Of a DNA stretch of 64,000 nucleotides, positions 25,109 to 33,948 are shown piece after piece. Source of the DNA: Saccharopolyspora sp. NFXS83 (GTDB lineage Bacteria > Actinomycetota > Actinomycetes > Mycobacteriales > Pseudonocardiaceae); NCBI RefSeq assembly GCF_026241095.1, contig NZ_JAPFGB010000014.1, positions 62,001 to 126,000 on the forward strand, given 5' to 3'. The notes beneath the pieces are model-generated. The model worked only from the letters and a program-made list of their open reading frames with translations, was not told the origin of the DNA and did no database searches. Every line of letters starts with the position of its first letter. Position 1 is the stretch's first letter. The position numbers and the translations under genes are program-made.

Positions 25109-25807
25109 GTGGGTGTGGATCTGTCGTTCCTGGTGCGCAGCCTGGCCGAGCAGGCGACGCCGGAGCCGGGCACCGACCTGCTGCGCCTGCCCACGGAACG
25201 GGAACTGGTCTCCTCCCTCGACATCAGCCGCGGCACGTTGCGCGAGCAGCTGTCGATGCTGGAGATGCTCGGCTTCCTGACCCGCACCCAGGGCCGGGGT
25301 TCCTACCTGGGCGTGCCGGACGCGAGCTTCATCCAGCTCTACTTCGACCTCTCCAGCGAGCTCGGGCAGCTCGGCGGCGGCCAGTTCCGCTCGGCGCGCG
25401 AGATGCTGGAGATCTCCATGACGGAGGCCGCCGCCCGCCTGGCGACGGCCGACGACGTGGACGTGCTGCGCGGGCTGGTGGACGAGATGGTGCGCGCCAG
25501 CGCGGCCGGTGAGGACGAACGCGCGCTGGAAGCGGACCTCGACTTCCACCGCCACCTGTTCACCGTGGTGAACAACCCGATCTTCACCTTGCTGCACGAC
25601 GGGCTGAGCCACGTGCTGCGCGACGAAGTCGTGGACCGCCGCCGGGTCGCCGTGGAGCGGGAACCGCTGCAGGCGGGCGAGAACCGCGTCATCGACACCG
25701 TCCACTACGGAATCGTCGACGCCGTCGAAGCCCGCGACGGCGAGGGTGCGCGGTCGGCGATGCGCCGCCACTTCGAGGTGTGGTCCGCGCTGACCGGCGA
25801 GGCCTGA
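25109..25807 (+). CDS. FadR/GntR family transcriptional regulator
   Basis: 232 aa: N-terminal winged helix (PTERELVSSLDISRGTLREQLSMLEMLGFLTRTQGRGSYL) and a C-terminal FCD-type all-helical ligand domain with the metal-ligand pattern D-x-x-x-H (EADLDFHRHLF) plus later His residues. FCD regulators respond to hydroxy acids, sugar acids and similar metabolites. GTG 25109 is preferred because AAAGGAGGA ends 4 nt before it; a TTG at 25085 would run through the operator. It heads a run of catabolic genes on the same strand. Confidence 0.88.
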   Translation: MGVDLSFLVRSLAEQATPEPGTDLLRLPTERELVSSLDISRGTLREQLSMLEMLGFLTRTQGRGSYLGVPDASFIQLYFDLSSELGQLGGGQFRSAREMLEISMTEAAARLATADDVDVLRGLVDEMVRASAAGEDERALEADLDFHRHLFTVVNNPIFTLLHDGLSHVLRDEVVDRRRVAVEREPLQAGENRVIDTVHYGIVDAVEARDGEGARSAMRRHFEVWSALTGEA

Positions 25808-25918
25808 CCGCACCCTCCCGGCAGACCGCCGGGACCGGAACAACTCCAGGAATTCGCGCCCGCGCGACCGGGCGCCGACGCGTGCTGCCCGAAACGGGCC
25901 GGAGCAGGAGGTTGACTC

Positions 25919-26785
25919 ATGGGCGAACCCGATGTGGTGTTCGTGGGGATCGGCGCCATCGGACGGCACATGGCGGACCGGCTGGTCGCCGCGGGCCGCA
26001 CGACCACGGCGGTGGATCCGACGCCGAGCGCGCGGGAATGGGCCGCGGCGCGAGGGATCCCGGCGGTTCCGTCGCTGACCGAGGCTCCCCGCGCGGAGTT
26101 CGTCGTGGTCATGGTCGCCACCCCGGACCAGCTCGCCGCGCTGGTCGACGAGGCCCTCACCCGCGCCGACCTCGACGGGCAGCGCTGGATCGTGATGAGC
26201 ACCGTCGGCCCCGACGCGGTCCGCGAGCAGGGCGCTCGCCTCACCGAGGCCGGAGCGCTGGTGCTGGACGTGCCGGTCACCGGCGGTGTCGCGCGGGCCC
26301 GCACCGGCGAGCTCACCCTGTTCGCCGCTGGGAACCGGTCCACCGTGGAATTCGCGCGCCCGGTGCTGGACTGCTTCGGCGCGGTGCGCGAAGTCGGTGA
26401 GCGGGTCGGCGACGGCCAGGCGATCAAGGTCGTGAACCAGCACCTGTGCTCGGTGCACATCGTCGCCGCCGCCGAAGCGCTCTCGCTGGCCGGTGAGCTC
26501 GGGCTGGACCGCGAGCAGGTGCTGTCGCTGGTCGAGGGCGGTGCCGCCGGGTCGTGGATGCTCTCCGACCGGGGGCCGCGCATGGTGCAGGGCACCGATG
26601 TCGAGGTCACCAGCACCATCGGCATCTTCGTCAAGGACAGCAACCTCGTCGCCGACGCCGCCCGCCAGGCCGACGCCGACACCCCGCTGCTGGATCTCGC
26701 CCGGGAGCGCTACGAACGCGCCGCCGACGCCGGATTGGGCACCCGCGACGACTCCCGAGTGATCGAGACCTACACCTCCGCCTGA
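25919..26785 (+). CDS. NAD(P)-dependent beta-hydroxyacid dehydrogenase (LtnD/HIBADH-like)
   Basis: A 288-aa member of the 3-hydroxyisobutyrate / tartronate-semialdehyde / L-threonate dehydrogenase family. Dinucleotide motif VVFVGIGAIGRHMADRL (5-21), substrate-binding VLDVPVTGGVARARTGELTLFAAG and the catalytic helix GDGQAIKVVNQHLC with the conserved Lys. GIGAIG replaces the usual GLGxMG. The ELTLFAAG/NQHLC type resembles L-threonate 2-dehydrogenase (LtnD), used in four-carbon sugar-acid breakdown, but lactate- or isobutyrate-type substrates cannot be excluded. GGAGCAGGAGG precedes ATG 25919. Confidence 0.85.
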   Translation: MGEPDVVFVGIGAIGRHMADRLVAAGRTTTAVDPTPSAREWAAARGIPAVPSLTEAPRAEFVVVMVATPDQLAALVDEALTRADLDGQRWIVMSTVGPDAVREQGARLTEAGALVLDVPVTGGVARARTGELTLFAAGNRSTVEFARPVLDCFGAVREVGERVGDGQAIKVVNQHLCSVHIVAAAEALSLAGELGLDREQVLSLVEGGAAGSWMLSDRGPRMVQGTDVEVTSTIGIFVKDSNLVADAARQADADTPLLDLARERYERAADAGLGTRDDSRVIETYTSA

Positions 26786-26861
26786 CCGAATCTCCCCGCA
26801 CATCGCGGGAAACCGGCCGCCTGGGCATCCAACCCCGGCGGTTCCTGCAAAGGAGCAGATC

Positions 26862-28163
26862 ATGTCCGCCGCCCCCACGACCGGCCCACCGCGCGACGAC
26901 CCGACGAAGGTGTCGGTCGCCTCGATGATCGGCACCGCGGTCGAGAGCTACGACTTCTTCATCTACGGCACCGCTTCGGCGGCGTACTTCGGATCGGTGT
27001 TCTTCCACACCGGCAACGAACTCCTGGGCGTGCTGGCCTCGTTCGCCACGCTCGCCGTGGGGTTCTTCTTCCGCCCGCTGGGCGGGTACCTCGCCGGGCA
27101 CTACGGCGATCGGCTGGGCCGCAAGACGGTGCTGATGTGGTCGCTGGCGATCATGGGCCTGGGCACGGTGCTGATCGGCGTGCTGCCCACCTACGCGCAG
27201 GCCGGATTGCTGGCTCCGGTGCTGCTGATCCTGCTGCGCATCGTGCAGGGCATCGGGTTCGGCGCCGAATGGGGCGGCGCGGTGCTCATGTCGGTGGAGC
27301 ACGCCCCCGAGCGCAGGCGCGGCTTCTTCGGCGCGGTGCCGCAGATCGGCATTCCCGCCGGTCTGCTGCTGGCCAACGGCGCGTTCCTGGCTTCGGAGGC
27401 CGTGTTCGAAGGCGACTGGGTGTGGCGGGTCCCGTTCCTGCTGTCGATCGTGATGGTCGGCGCGGGCATGTTCATCCGGATGAAGATCTCCGAGTCGCCG
27501 GACTTCACCGCGATGAAGGACCGCGGCGAGATCCACAAGGCTCCGGCGCTGGAGGTGCTGCGCCGCGACTGGCGGGCCATCCTCAAGATCGTGGCGCTGC
27601 GGCTGGCGGAGACCGGCGGCTACTACATCACCACCAGCTTCATGCTCTCCTACGTGGTGCTCGCCGGGTTGACCGACAAGCAGAACGTGCTGATCGGCAC
27701 CATCGTCGGCTCCGCGCTGGGCCTGCTGAGCCACCTGCTGTTCGGCGCGCTGTCGGACCGGATCGGCCGCAAGCCGGTGTTCCTGCTGGGTGCCGTGTTC
27801 ACCATCGCCTTCGGCATCCCGATGTTCCTGCTGGTCAACACCGGCGCGGGCATCGCCGTGGTGGTCGCGGTGTCGCTGGGGCTGCTGCTGAGCCACGACC
27901 CGATCTTCGCGGTGGAGTCGTCGTGGTTCTCCGAGCAGTTCCCCCGCGACGTGCGCTCGTCCGGGATCTCGCTGGGCTACAACGGCGCGTCGATGGTGGC
28001 CGGGCTGCTGCCGTTCCTGGCGACCGCGCTCTACGGCGGTTTGGGCTGGATCGGCCCCGCGCTGCTGTTCGTGCTGCTGGGCGTGATCTCCACCGCCGCC
28101 GCCGCGTTCACCCCGGAGACCGCCCCCGCGAAGCTCGCCGAGCCGGACCGCGTTCCGGCCTGA
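26862..28163 (+). CDS. MFS transporter, metabolite:H+ symporter (MHS) family
   Basis: A 433-aa membrane protein with about 12 helices. MHS landmarks: ASMIGTAVESYDFFIYGTASA in the first helix, GDRLGRKTVLM between helices 2 and 3 (the MFS loop motif), GFGAEWGGAVLMSVEHAPERRRGFFGAVPQIG, and GALSDRIGRKPVFLLG between helices 8 and 9. Family members import small carboxylates, betaine or shikimate by proton symport. In this operon it probably imports a sugar acid or similar carboxylate. AAGGAGC precedes ATG 26862. Confidence 0.92.
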   Translation: MSAAPTTGPPRDDPTKVSVASMIGTAVESYDFFIYGTASAAYFGSVFFHTGNELLGVLASFATLAVGFFFRPLGGYLAGHYGDRLGRKTVLMWSLAIMGLGTVLIGVLPTYAQAGLLAPVLLILLRIVQGIGFGAEWGGAVLMSVEHAPERRRGFFGAVPQIGIPAGLLLANGAFLASEAVFEGDWVWRVPFLLSIVMVGAGMFIRMKISESPDFTAMKDRGEIHKAPALEVLRRDWRAILKIVALRLAETGGYYITTSFMLSYVVLAGLTDKQNVLIGTIVGSALGLLSHLLFGALSDRIGRKPVFLLGAVFTIAFGIPMFLLVNTGAGIAVVVAVSLGLLLSHDPIFAVESSWFSEQFPRDVRSSGISLGYNGASMVAGLLPFLATALYGGLGWIGPALLFVLLGVISTAAAAFTPETAPAKLAEPDRVPA

Positions 28164-28194
28164 CCATCGACCCGCAGTTCGGAGAGGAGTGAAC

Positions 28195-29082
28195 ATGACC
28201 GCAGTGAGCGCGTCACGCACGAAAGGGCTCGACCTCGCCGCGCGGGCGGATCGGGTGCGCGAAGCCGCGCACCGGATGCGCCACCACATGCTGGACATGG
28301 GCGAGGTGCAGGGCCAGGGGTACGTCGGCCAGGCGCTCGGCGTCGCCGACATGCTCGCGGTGACCTACGTGGACCAGCTGCGCCTGAAGCCCGAGGACCC
28401 GCACTGGGAGCAGCGGGACCGGTTCCTGCTGTCCACCGGCCACTACGCGATCGCGCTGTACGCGGCGCTGGCGGAGGCCGGGATCGTGCCGGCCGACGAG
28501 CTCGACACCTACGGTTCGGACGGCTCGCGGCTGCCGATGTCCGGCATGGCCTCCTACACGCCCGGCATGGAGATCTCCGGCGGTTCGCTCGGCCACGGGC
28601 TCACCGTCGCGGTCGGCATGGCGCTGGGGCTGCGGCTGCGGTCGTCGTCCTCGCAGGTCTTCAACTTCCTCTCCGACGGCGAACTCGACGAGGGCTCCAC
28701 CTGGGAGGCCGCGATGGGCGCGAAGCACCACGGGCTCGGCGGCCTGACCGCGATGGTCGACATGAACGCGCTGCAGGCCGACGGCAAGACGGAGTCGGTG
28801 CTCAGCATCGAGCCGGCCGAGGAGAAGTGGGCCGCGTGCGGCTGGTTCACCCAGCGCGTCGACGGCAACGACGTCGAGGCGCTGCTGGCCGCTTTCGACG
28901 CCGCCGCCGAGCAGGCCGAGCCGCACGGCACGCCGTCGGTCATCCTCTGCGACACGGTGATCGGGCGCGGTGTTCCGCTGCTGGAGGCCCGCGAGAAGGC
29001 CCACTTCATGCGGATCGACGAGCACGAGTGGCAGCAGTGCCGCGACCAGCTCACCGCCGGTTTCGAAGGAGCGAGCGCATGA
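28195..29082 (+). CDS. Transketolase, N-terminal subunit
   Basis: The thiamine-diphosphate (TPP) binding half of a split transketolase; 295 aa. TPP/Mg motif LSDGELDEGSTWEAAMGAKHHGLGGLTAMVDMN matches the GDGE...N pattern with S-D-G-E at its start; ISGGSLGHGLTVAVGMALG and STGHYAIALYAALAEAG are also typical. GAGAGGAG precedes ATG 28195; a GTG 6 bp earlier is possible. It overlaps the C-terminal subunit by 4 bp. Split transketolases are often specialised for rare sugars, for example in apulose-phosphate metabolism. Confidence 0.9.
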   Translation: MTAVSASRTKGLDLAARADRVREAAHRMRHHMLDMGEVQGQGYVGQALGVADMLAVTYVDQLRLKPEDPHWEQRDRFLLSTGHYAIALYAALAEAGIVPADELDTYGSDGSRLPMSGMASYTPGMEISGGSLGHGLTVAVGMALGLRLRSSSSQVFNFLSDGELDEGSTWEAAMGAKHHGLGGLTAMVDMNALQADGKTESVLSIEPAEEKWAACGWFTQRVDGNDVEALLAAFDAAAEQAEPHGTPSVILCDTVIGRGVPLLEAREKAHFMRIDEHEWQQCRDQLTAGFEGASA

Positions 29083-30071
29083 GCACCCCCACCAAGAAGC
29101 GACTCACCACCTCGGCGATGATCGCCTCGTTCGCCGATCCGGGTCAGCCGACCAGCCCCGCGCCGTTCGGGCACGCGCTGGCCGCGCTGGCCGAGCAGGA
29201 CCAGCGGATCGTCGGGCTCACGGCCGATCTGGGCAAGTACACCGACATGCACGTGTTCGCCGAGGCGCACCCCGGCCGGTTCTTCCAGATGGGCATGGCC
29301 GAGCAGCTGCTGTTCGGCGCGGCGGCGGGCATGGCCGAGGTCGGCCTGGTGCCGTTCGCCTCCACCTACAGCGTGTTCGCCGCGCGGCGGGCCTACGACT
29401 TCCTGTGCCTGGACATCGCCGAACCGAACCTCAACGTCAACATCATCGGCGGACTTCCCGGGCTCACCACGGGTTACGGCCCGAGCCACCAGGCGACGGA
29501 GGACATCGCGATCTTCCGGGGAATGCCGAACCTGACGATCGTGGACCCGTGCGACTCGGTGGACATCGAGCAGGCCGTGCCGCAGCTGGCGGCCTCGGAC
29601 GGCCCGACGTACCTGCGGCTGCTGCGCGGCAAGGTGCCGACCGTGCTCGACGAGTACGACTACGAGTTCCGGCTGGGCGAGGCTTCGGTGCTGCGCGGCG
29701 GGAACGACGTCGTGTTCGTCTCCAGCGGCCTGATGACGATGCGCGCGCTGCAGGCCGCGCAGGACCTCGCCGAGCACGGCGTGGACGTGGCCGTGGTGCA
29801 CAGTCCCACGATCAAGCCGTTCGACGCGGAGACCGTGCTGCGGGAGACCGACGGCGACCGGCTGGTGGTGACGCTGGAGAACCACACCGTCGTCGGCGGC
29901 CTCTTCGAGACCCTCGCGGCCGAGATGGCCAAGGTGGGCGAGCAGAAGCGCGTCGTGCCGATCGCCCTGCCTGACGAATTCCTCGACGCCGGCGCCCTGC
30001 CGACGCTGCACGAGCGCTACGGCTTGGCCCGCGGAACCATCGTCTCCAAGGTCCTCGCCGAACTCGCCTGA
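29079..30071 (+). CDS. Transketolase, C-terminal subunit
   Basis: 330 aa carrying the pyrimidine-binding and C-terminal domains. MGMAEQLLFGAAAGMAEVGLVPFASTYSVFAARRAYD contains the conserved catalytic Glu that contacts TPP; GPSHQATEDIAIFRGMPNLTIVDP is the usual substrate-side loop. The C-terminal part reads VVHSPTIKPFDAETV. ATGA overlap with the N-terminal subunit implies 1:1 translation. The pair shuttles two-carbon units between sugar phosphates. No sugar kinase is seen in the window, so the phosphorylated donor must be made elsewhere or the enzyme acts on a different substrate. Confidence 0.9.
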   Translation: MSTPTKKRLTTSAMIASFADPGQPTSPAPFGHALAALAEQDQRIVGLTADLGKYTDMHVFAEAHPGRFFQMGMAEQLLFGAAAGMAEVGLVPFASTYSVFAARRAYDFLCLDIAEPNLNVNIIGGLPGLTTGYGPSHQATEDIAIFRGMPNLTIVDPCDSVDIEQAVPQLAASDGPTYLRLLRGKVPTVLDEYDYEFRLGEASVLRGGNDVVFVSSGLMTMRALQAAQDLAEHGVDVAVVHSPTIKPFDAETVLRETDGDRLVVTLENHTVVGGLFETLAAEMAKVGEQKRVVPIALPDEFLDAGALPTLHERYGLARGTIVSKVLAELA

Positions 30072-30089
30072 CCCGCACCCCGCCACGAG

Positions 30090-30120
30090 AGCGCCCCGGA
30101 ACCACCGGTTCCGGGGCGCT
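30090..30120 (+). terminator. Hairpin terminator after transketolase operon
   Basis: A perfect 14-bp inverted repeat (30090-30103 and 30107-30120) with a 3-nt ACC loop, 19 bp after the transketolase stop. Confidence 0.85.
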
Positions 30121-30583
30121 TCCGCGTTCCGGCGCACTCCGCAAGCTCCTTTCACGCACCGCCGATTGCACCGAACGGCGGCTGCCGCGGGAGCACGGTA
30201 ACGATCTTGCTTCTCCGGGCGAATGACAGTGCACGAGACGCTATCCTCGCTCGCGCTATGAGTATTCCGGGTGACTTATCCACGAATAGCCGGTTTTGCC
30301 GCACTATTCCGAAGCGGTTTCCATTTCCACAAATGCCGGATCAAAACCCGCATTCGCGCGGATTCAAGCCATCGATCAGGCGATTGCTGACGCTCATTCG
30401 AGTGGCACGATCGAGCAGTGAGACCACGTCGATCACGAATGCACTTACACTGACCTGCCACGAGGCAAGCGCCAATGCGAACAACGGGCATCTTCCAACA
30501 GCACGATTCCTCGCGGAGAATTTAACGCGGGAGCTTGAAGTTTCGTGACTTTTCCCGTGGGCGCGCTGATGAGCGGAGGGACC
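30121..30583. other. AT-richer non-coding region upstream of the DUF6879/NB-ARC operon
   Basis: About 460 bp, clearly lower in GC than both neighbours from roughly 30200 to 30540. Short frames on both strands have no ribosome site or protein-like composition. It probably contains the operon promoter and may mark the edge of an acquired segment. Confidence 0.5.
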
Positions 30584-30847
30584 ATGCCACGACCTTGGGA
30601 AGCGGACCCGGCAGCGACCTTCCGGAGACGAGCAAGTCAGCGCTCGAACTCGGTGCCAGCGAACGAACTGACCTGCCCGGACATCTGGGAACTCGACAAC
30701 GGCGACATCGCCGTGATCGGCCGCGACCTCACTGCCAGCTACACGAACACGCTGCCCGACGGAGTGAACGTGGGCTCCGACGAACGACTCGTCGTGATTC
30801 CCGGATCCATGCTCCAGTCCGCGAAGGGGGACATGCCCCATGGGTGA
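30584..30847 (+). CDS. Small hypothetical protein of the DUF6879/NB-ARC operon
   Basis: An 87-aa protein of unknown function. Basic Arg/Ser-rich start, then a compact region with CPDIWELDNGDIAVIGRDLT and SDERLVVIPGSML. Sequences of this type commonly stand just before DUF6879 genes in actinomycetes. GAGCGGAGGG precedes ATG 30584. It overlaps the next gene by 8 bp, so the two are translated together. Confidence 0.75.
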   Translation: MPRPWEADPAATFRRRASQRSNSVPANELTCPDIWELDNGDIAVIGRDLTASYTNTLPDGVNVGSDERLVVIPGSMLQSAKGDMPHG

Positions 30848-31475
30848 GGCGACCGGCACTCCCGGCCGAATGGTATCCGGGGACAGGTTGACGCTCGACG
30901 AATACGCCGATGACTTCAACGAGCGCTTCTGGAGACCCCGGAACACCGGCGCATGGAAATTCGAACGCGCGCAGACCTTCCGGCAGCCGGAAAGCGCGAG
31001 CTGGAATGCGTTCCACGGCGGGAACTGGGAACTGTCGCTGCGGCTGCTCGAAGAGCGGCGGGCGAAGCTCGAGGACTACTTCGACCGCATCTCCGCGCAC
31101 GGATTCTTCGTGCGCCGCGTCCGGGTGGTGGAGGAACCGCTCAGCTCCTACCTCGTCTGGGAGCTGAACTCGCTGCTCATCCGCCACCAGTCCGGCGCGT
31201 CGATCAGCGTCGTCGACGCGGGCTCGCTGGAACCACTGGAGCGCGAAGGCGCGCTGCCAGAGATCTTCGTGATCGGACCGGACACCGTGTACCAGGTCCT
31301 CTACGACGCCGACGGCGTCGCCGAAGGCGCGATCCGGTGCGTCGAGCGGTCGACCGCGCGGCGTTGGGCGGAGTTCATCGACGCCCAGCACCAGAACGGG
31401 GAAAAGCTCGACGCCTACTTCGACCGAGCAGTGGCGGGATTGCGGCCCGCGCAGTGCGAAGCTCCGTCCGCTTGA
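30840..31475 (+). CDS. DUF6879 family protein
   Basis: A 211-aa protein. The central part has the family pattern: FERAQTFRQPESASWNAFHGGNW, FDRISAHGFFVRRVRVVEEPLSSYLVWEL, and DAGSLEPLE...EIFVIGPDTVYQVLYD. DUF6879 proteins are cytosolic, of unknown function, and usually lie next to XRE/DUF397 or regulatory genes in actinomycetes. It lies 12 bp before the NB-ARC gene; the three form one operon, suggesting a partner or ligand for the NTPase. Confidence 0.75.
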   Translation: MGEATGTPGRMVSGDRLTLDEYADDFNERFWRPRNTGAWKFERAQTFRQPESASWNAFHGGNWELSLRLLEERRAKLEDYFDRISAHGFFVRRVRVVEEPLSSYLVWELNSLLIRHQSGASISVVDAGSLEPLEREGALPEIFVIGPDTVYQVLYDADGVAEGAIRCVERSTARRWAEFIDAQHQNGEKLDAYFDRAVAGLRPAQCEAPSA

Positions 31476-31487
31476 CGGCGAACCGAG

Positions 31488-33869
31488 ATGGGTGACATGC
31501 CGACGCGGGACGGCGACGAAGCCAGGAACGAGCTCTCCGGCAGCGCGAAGGAAGTGATCCAGGCCGGTCGCGTCAGCGGCGGCATCCACTTCCACGGGAC
31601 GGGTCGCGCCGACGACGGCGTTCCCCGGCAACTCCCGGCCGACGTACCGGGTTTCGTCAACCGGCACGGCGAGCTCGACCAGCTCGACCTGCTGCTGCCC
31701 GCCGAGGACGGCGAGGGACGCGCGGCGGCGCCGTGCGTCGTGGTCGGCACGGCGGGAGTGGGCAAGACGTCGCTGGCCGTGCACTGGGCGCACCGCATGG
31801 CGCCGCGCTTCCCGGACGGGCAGCTGTACGTCAACCTGCACGGCTACGACCCGGGGCCGCTCGTCACACCGGATCAGGCGCTCGATCGCTTCCTGCGGGC
31901 GATGAACGTCCCCGGCGACCAGATCCCGGTCGACCTCGAACCCCGCGCGGCCCTGTTCCGCTCGCAGCTGGCCGGGCGCCGCATGCTGATCGTGCTCGAC
32001 AACGCGGCCACCGTCGGGCAGGTCCGGCCGCTGCTGCCGGGCATCGGCGGTTGCCTCACCTTGGTCACCAGCCGCAGCAGGCTGTCCGGGCTGGTCGCGC
32101 GCGACGGCGCGCGGCGGGTGACGCTCGGCGTCCTGCCCGAGCAGGAGGCCGTCCGGTTGCTGCGGAGCCTCGCCGAAGGCCACCGCGGCGCCGACGACGG
32201 TTCGGAGCTCGACGAGCTGGCCCGGCTGTGCGCTCGTCTCCCGCTGGCGCTGCGCATCGCGGCGGAACGCGCGATCAGCAGGCCGAGCGTGCCGTTGGGC
32301 GACCTCGTCGAGGAGCTGCGGGACGAATCCGCGCTGTGGGACGCCCTCACCGCGGGCGACGACGACGATGCGGACGCGGTCCGCTCCGTGTTCGCCTGGT
32401 CCTACCGCGCGTTGTCGAAGGACGCGAGCCGCTTGTTCCGGCTGCTCGGGCTGCATCCCGGTCGCGATTTCGGTTCGGCCGCAGCCGCCGCGCTGGCGGA
32501 CCTGCCGGTTGTCCGCGTGCGCCGGCTGCTCGACGACCTGGTCGGCGCGCACCTGCTGGAGCAGCGGCGGCCGGACCGCTACGAGTTCCACGACCTGCTG
32601 CGGGCCTACGCCACTGACCAGGCTCGCACCGAGGAATCCGCTGAGACCACCCGCGCGGCGCTCGACCGTTCGGTGCGCTGGTACGCGGGTTGCGCCGACC
32701 GGGCCGTGCGGGTGCTCGCCCCGGCGCACCGTCGCCCGCCGATCGACGGTTCCGGCGCCCCGGACTTCGCCACGCCGGAGGAGGCCGCGCAGTGGTACGA
32801 GCGCGAGCGGATGAACCTCCTCGCCGCGACGCGGGCCGCCGAGGAAGCGGACCTGCACGAGCTCGCGTGGCTGCTTCCCGCACTGCTGCGCGGCATCTAC
32901 GCGGGCCGGAACCAGTTCGACGACTGGTTCGCGACCAGCACCATCGGGTTGGGGGCCGCGCGCGCCTCCGGCGACAGGCACGCCGAAGCCGACATGTTGG
33001 AGAGCTTGGGAAAGGCGCACACGCAGTCCTCGCGGCGCGTTGAGGGGATTCGGTTCCAGAGCGCGGCTCTCGACATCCGCCGCGAGCTCGGCGACCGGCG
33101 GGGCGAGCTCGCCTCCACCAACGCCGTGGGCATGGCGCACCTGCGCGGCCACGAGCTGCACCGGGCGCTGCTCATGTTCGAGCAGACCCACCGGCTCGCG
33201 GTCGACGTCGGTGACGAGTACTGGATCGCGGTGTCGTCGAACAACACCGCCAACGTCCACTTGGGACTGGAGCGCTTCGAGGAGGCCGCCGTGCTGCTGC
33301 GGGACGCGGTGGAGCGCTACGCCCGGCTCGGCGCTCCCGGCGGCAGGGGCGACGCGCTGCGCGGCCTCAGCCACGCCCACCGGGGGCTCGGGCGCCCGGA
33401 GGCCGCGCACCGCTACGTCGAGGAGGCGCTGGCGATCGCCCACGCGCACGAGAACCGCGCGTGGGAGGCGTACTGGTCGCTCGAACTCGGACGGGTGCAG
33501 GTCGACCTCGGACGGCCGTCCGAAGCGCTGATCTCCTTCCAGCGCGCGGCTTCCATGCAACGCAGGTTGGCCGACCGCGCCAGGGAAGCCGAGGCGATCG
33601 ACGCCACCGGAGCGGTGTACCTGGAATTGGACCGGGCCGACGAAGCCGCCGGATTCCACCGCTTGGCGGCGACTTCGTTCCGCGAGCTCGACGACCGGTG
33701 GCAGCTGGCCTTCGCGCTGGCCCACCTCACCACCGCGCTCGACCGCACCGGAGCCACCGCCGAAGCCGACCGGTCCCGGCGCGACGCGGCGGACCTGCTC
33801 GCCGAGTTCGCCGACCCCGCCGCCGAACGAACCCGAGCCCGCCTCCGCCATCCGGCGGGCGGCGCGTAG
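31488..33869 (+). CDS. NB-ARC (STAND) NTPase with TPR repeats
   Basis: 793 aa. Residues 25-37 (QAGRVSGGIHFHG) match the short glycine/histidine tag seen at the start of many actinobacterial STAND proteins. NB-ARC domain follows: Walker A GTAGVGKTS (87-95), RFPDGQLYVNLHGYDP, Walker B MLIVLDNA, then the winged-helix region AVRSVFAWSYRALSKDASRLFRLLGLHPG. The C-terminal 350 residues are TPR-like helices. It resembles the NB-ARC-TPR half of AfsR/SARP regulators but has no DNA-binding domain at the N-terminus. It could be a signal-activated switch, either regulatory or in defence. The effector may be the co-transcribed proteins. ATG 31497 is an alternative start. Confidence 0.85.
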   Translation: MGDMPTRDGDEARNELSGSAKEVIQAGRVSGGIHFHGTGRADDGVPRQLPADVPGFVNRHGELDQLDLLLPAEDGEGRAAAPCVVVGTAGVGKTSLAVHWAHRMAPRFPDGQLYVNLHGYDPGPLVTPDQALDRFLRAMNVPGDQIPVDLEPRAALFRSQLAGRRMLIVLDNAATVGQVRPLLPGIGGCLTLVTSRSRLSGLVARDGARRVTLGVLPEQEAVRLLRSLAEGHRGADDGSELDELARLCARLPLALRIAAERAISRPSVPLGDLVEELRDESALWDALTAGDDDDADAVRSVFAWSYRALSKDASRLFRLLGLHPGRDFGSAAAAALADLPVVRVRRLLDDLVGAHLLEQRRPDRYEFHDLLRAYATDQARTEESAETTRAALDRSVRWYAGCADRAVRVLAPAHRRPPIDGSGAPDFATPEEAAQWYERERMNLLAATRAAEEADLHELAWLLPALLRGIYAGRNQFDDWFATSTIGLGAARASGDRHAEADMLESLGKAHTQSSRRVEGIRFQSAALDIRRELGDRRGELASTNAVGMAHLRGHELHRALLMFEQTHRLAVDVGDEYWIAVSSNNTANVHLGLERFEEAAVLLRDAVERYARLGAPGGRGDALRGLSHAHRGLGRPEAAHRYVEEALAIAHAHENRAWEAYWSLELGRVQVDLGRPSEALISFQRAASMQRRLADRAREAEAIDATGAVYLELDRADEAAGFHRLAATSFRELDDRWQLAFALAHLTTALDRTGATAEADRSRRDAADLLAEFADPAAERTRARLRHPAGGA

Positions 33870-33948
33870 TGGATCGTCGCGGGCGACACGGCGAGAACCG
33901 CGCCACGGCAACGGCTCCCCGTGCTTCAGGCGGCGCAGTTCCGACCGC

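Noticed and set aside
31488-33869. SARP-type antibiotic regulator (AfsR)
   Set aside because: NB-ARC and TPR parts match but the N-terminal DNA-binding and transcriptional activation domain is missing.
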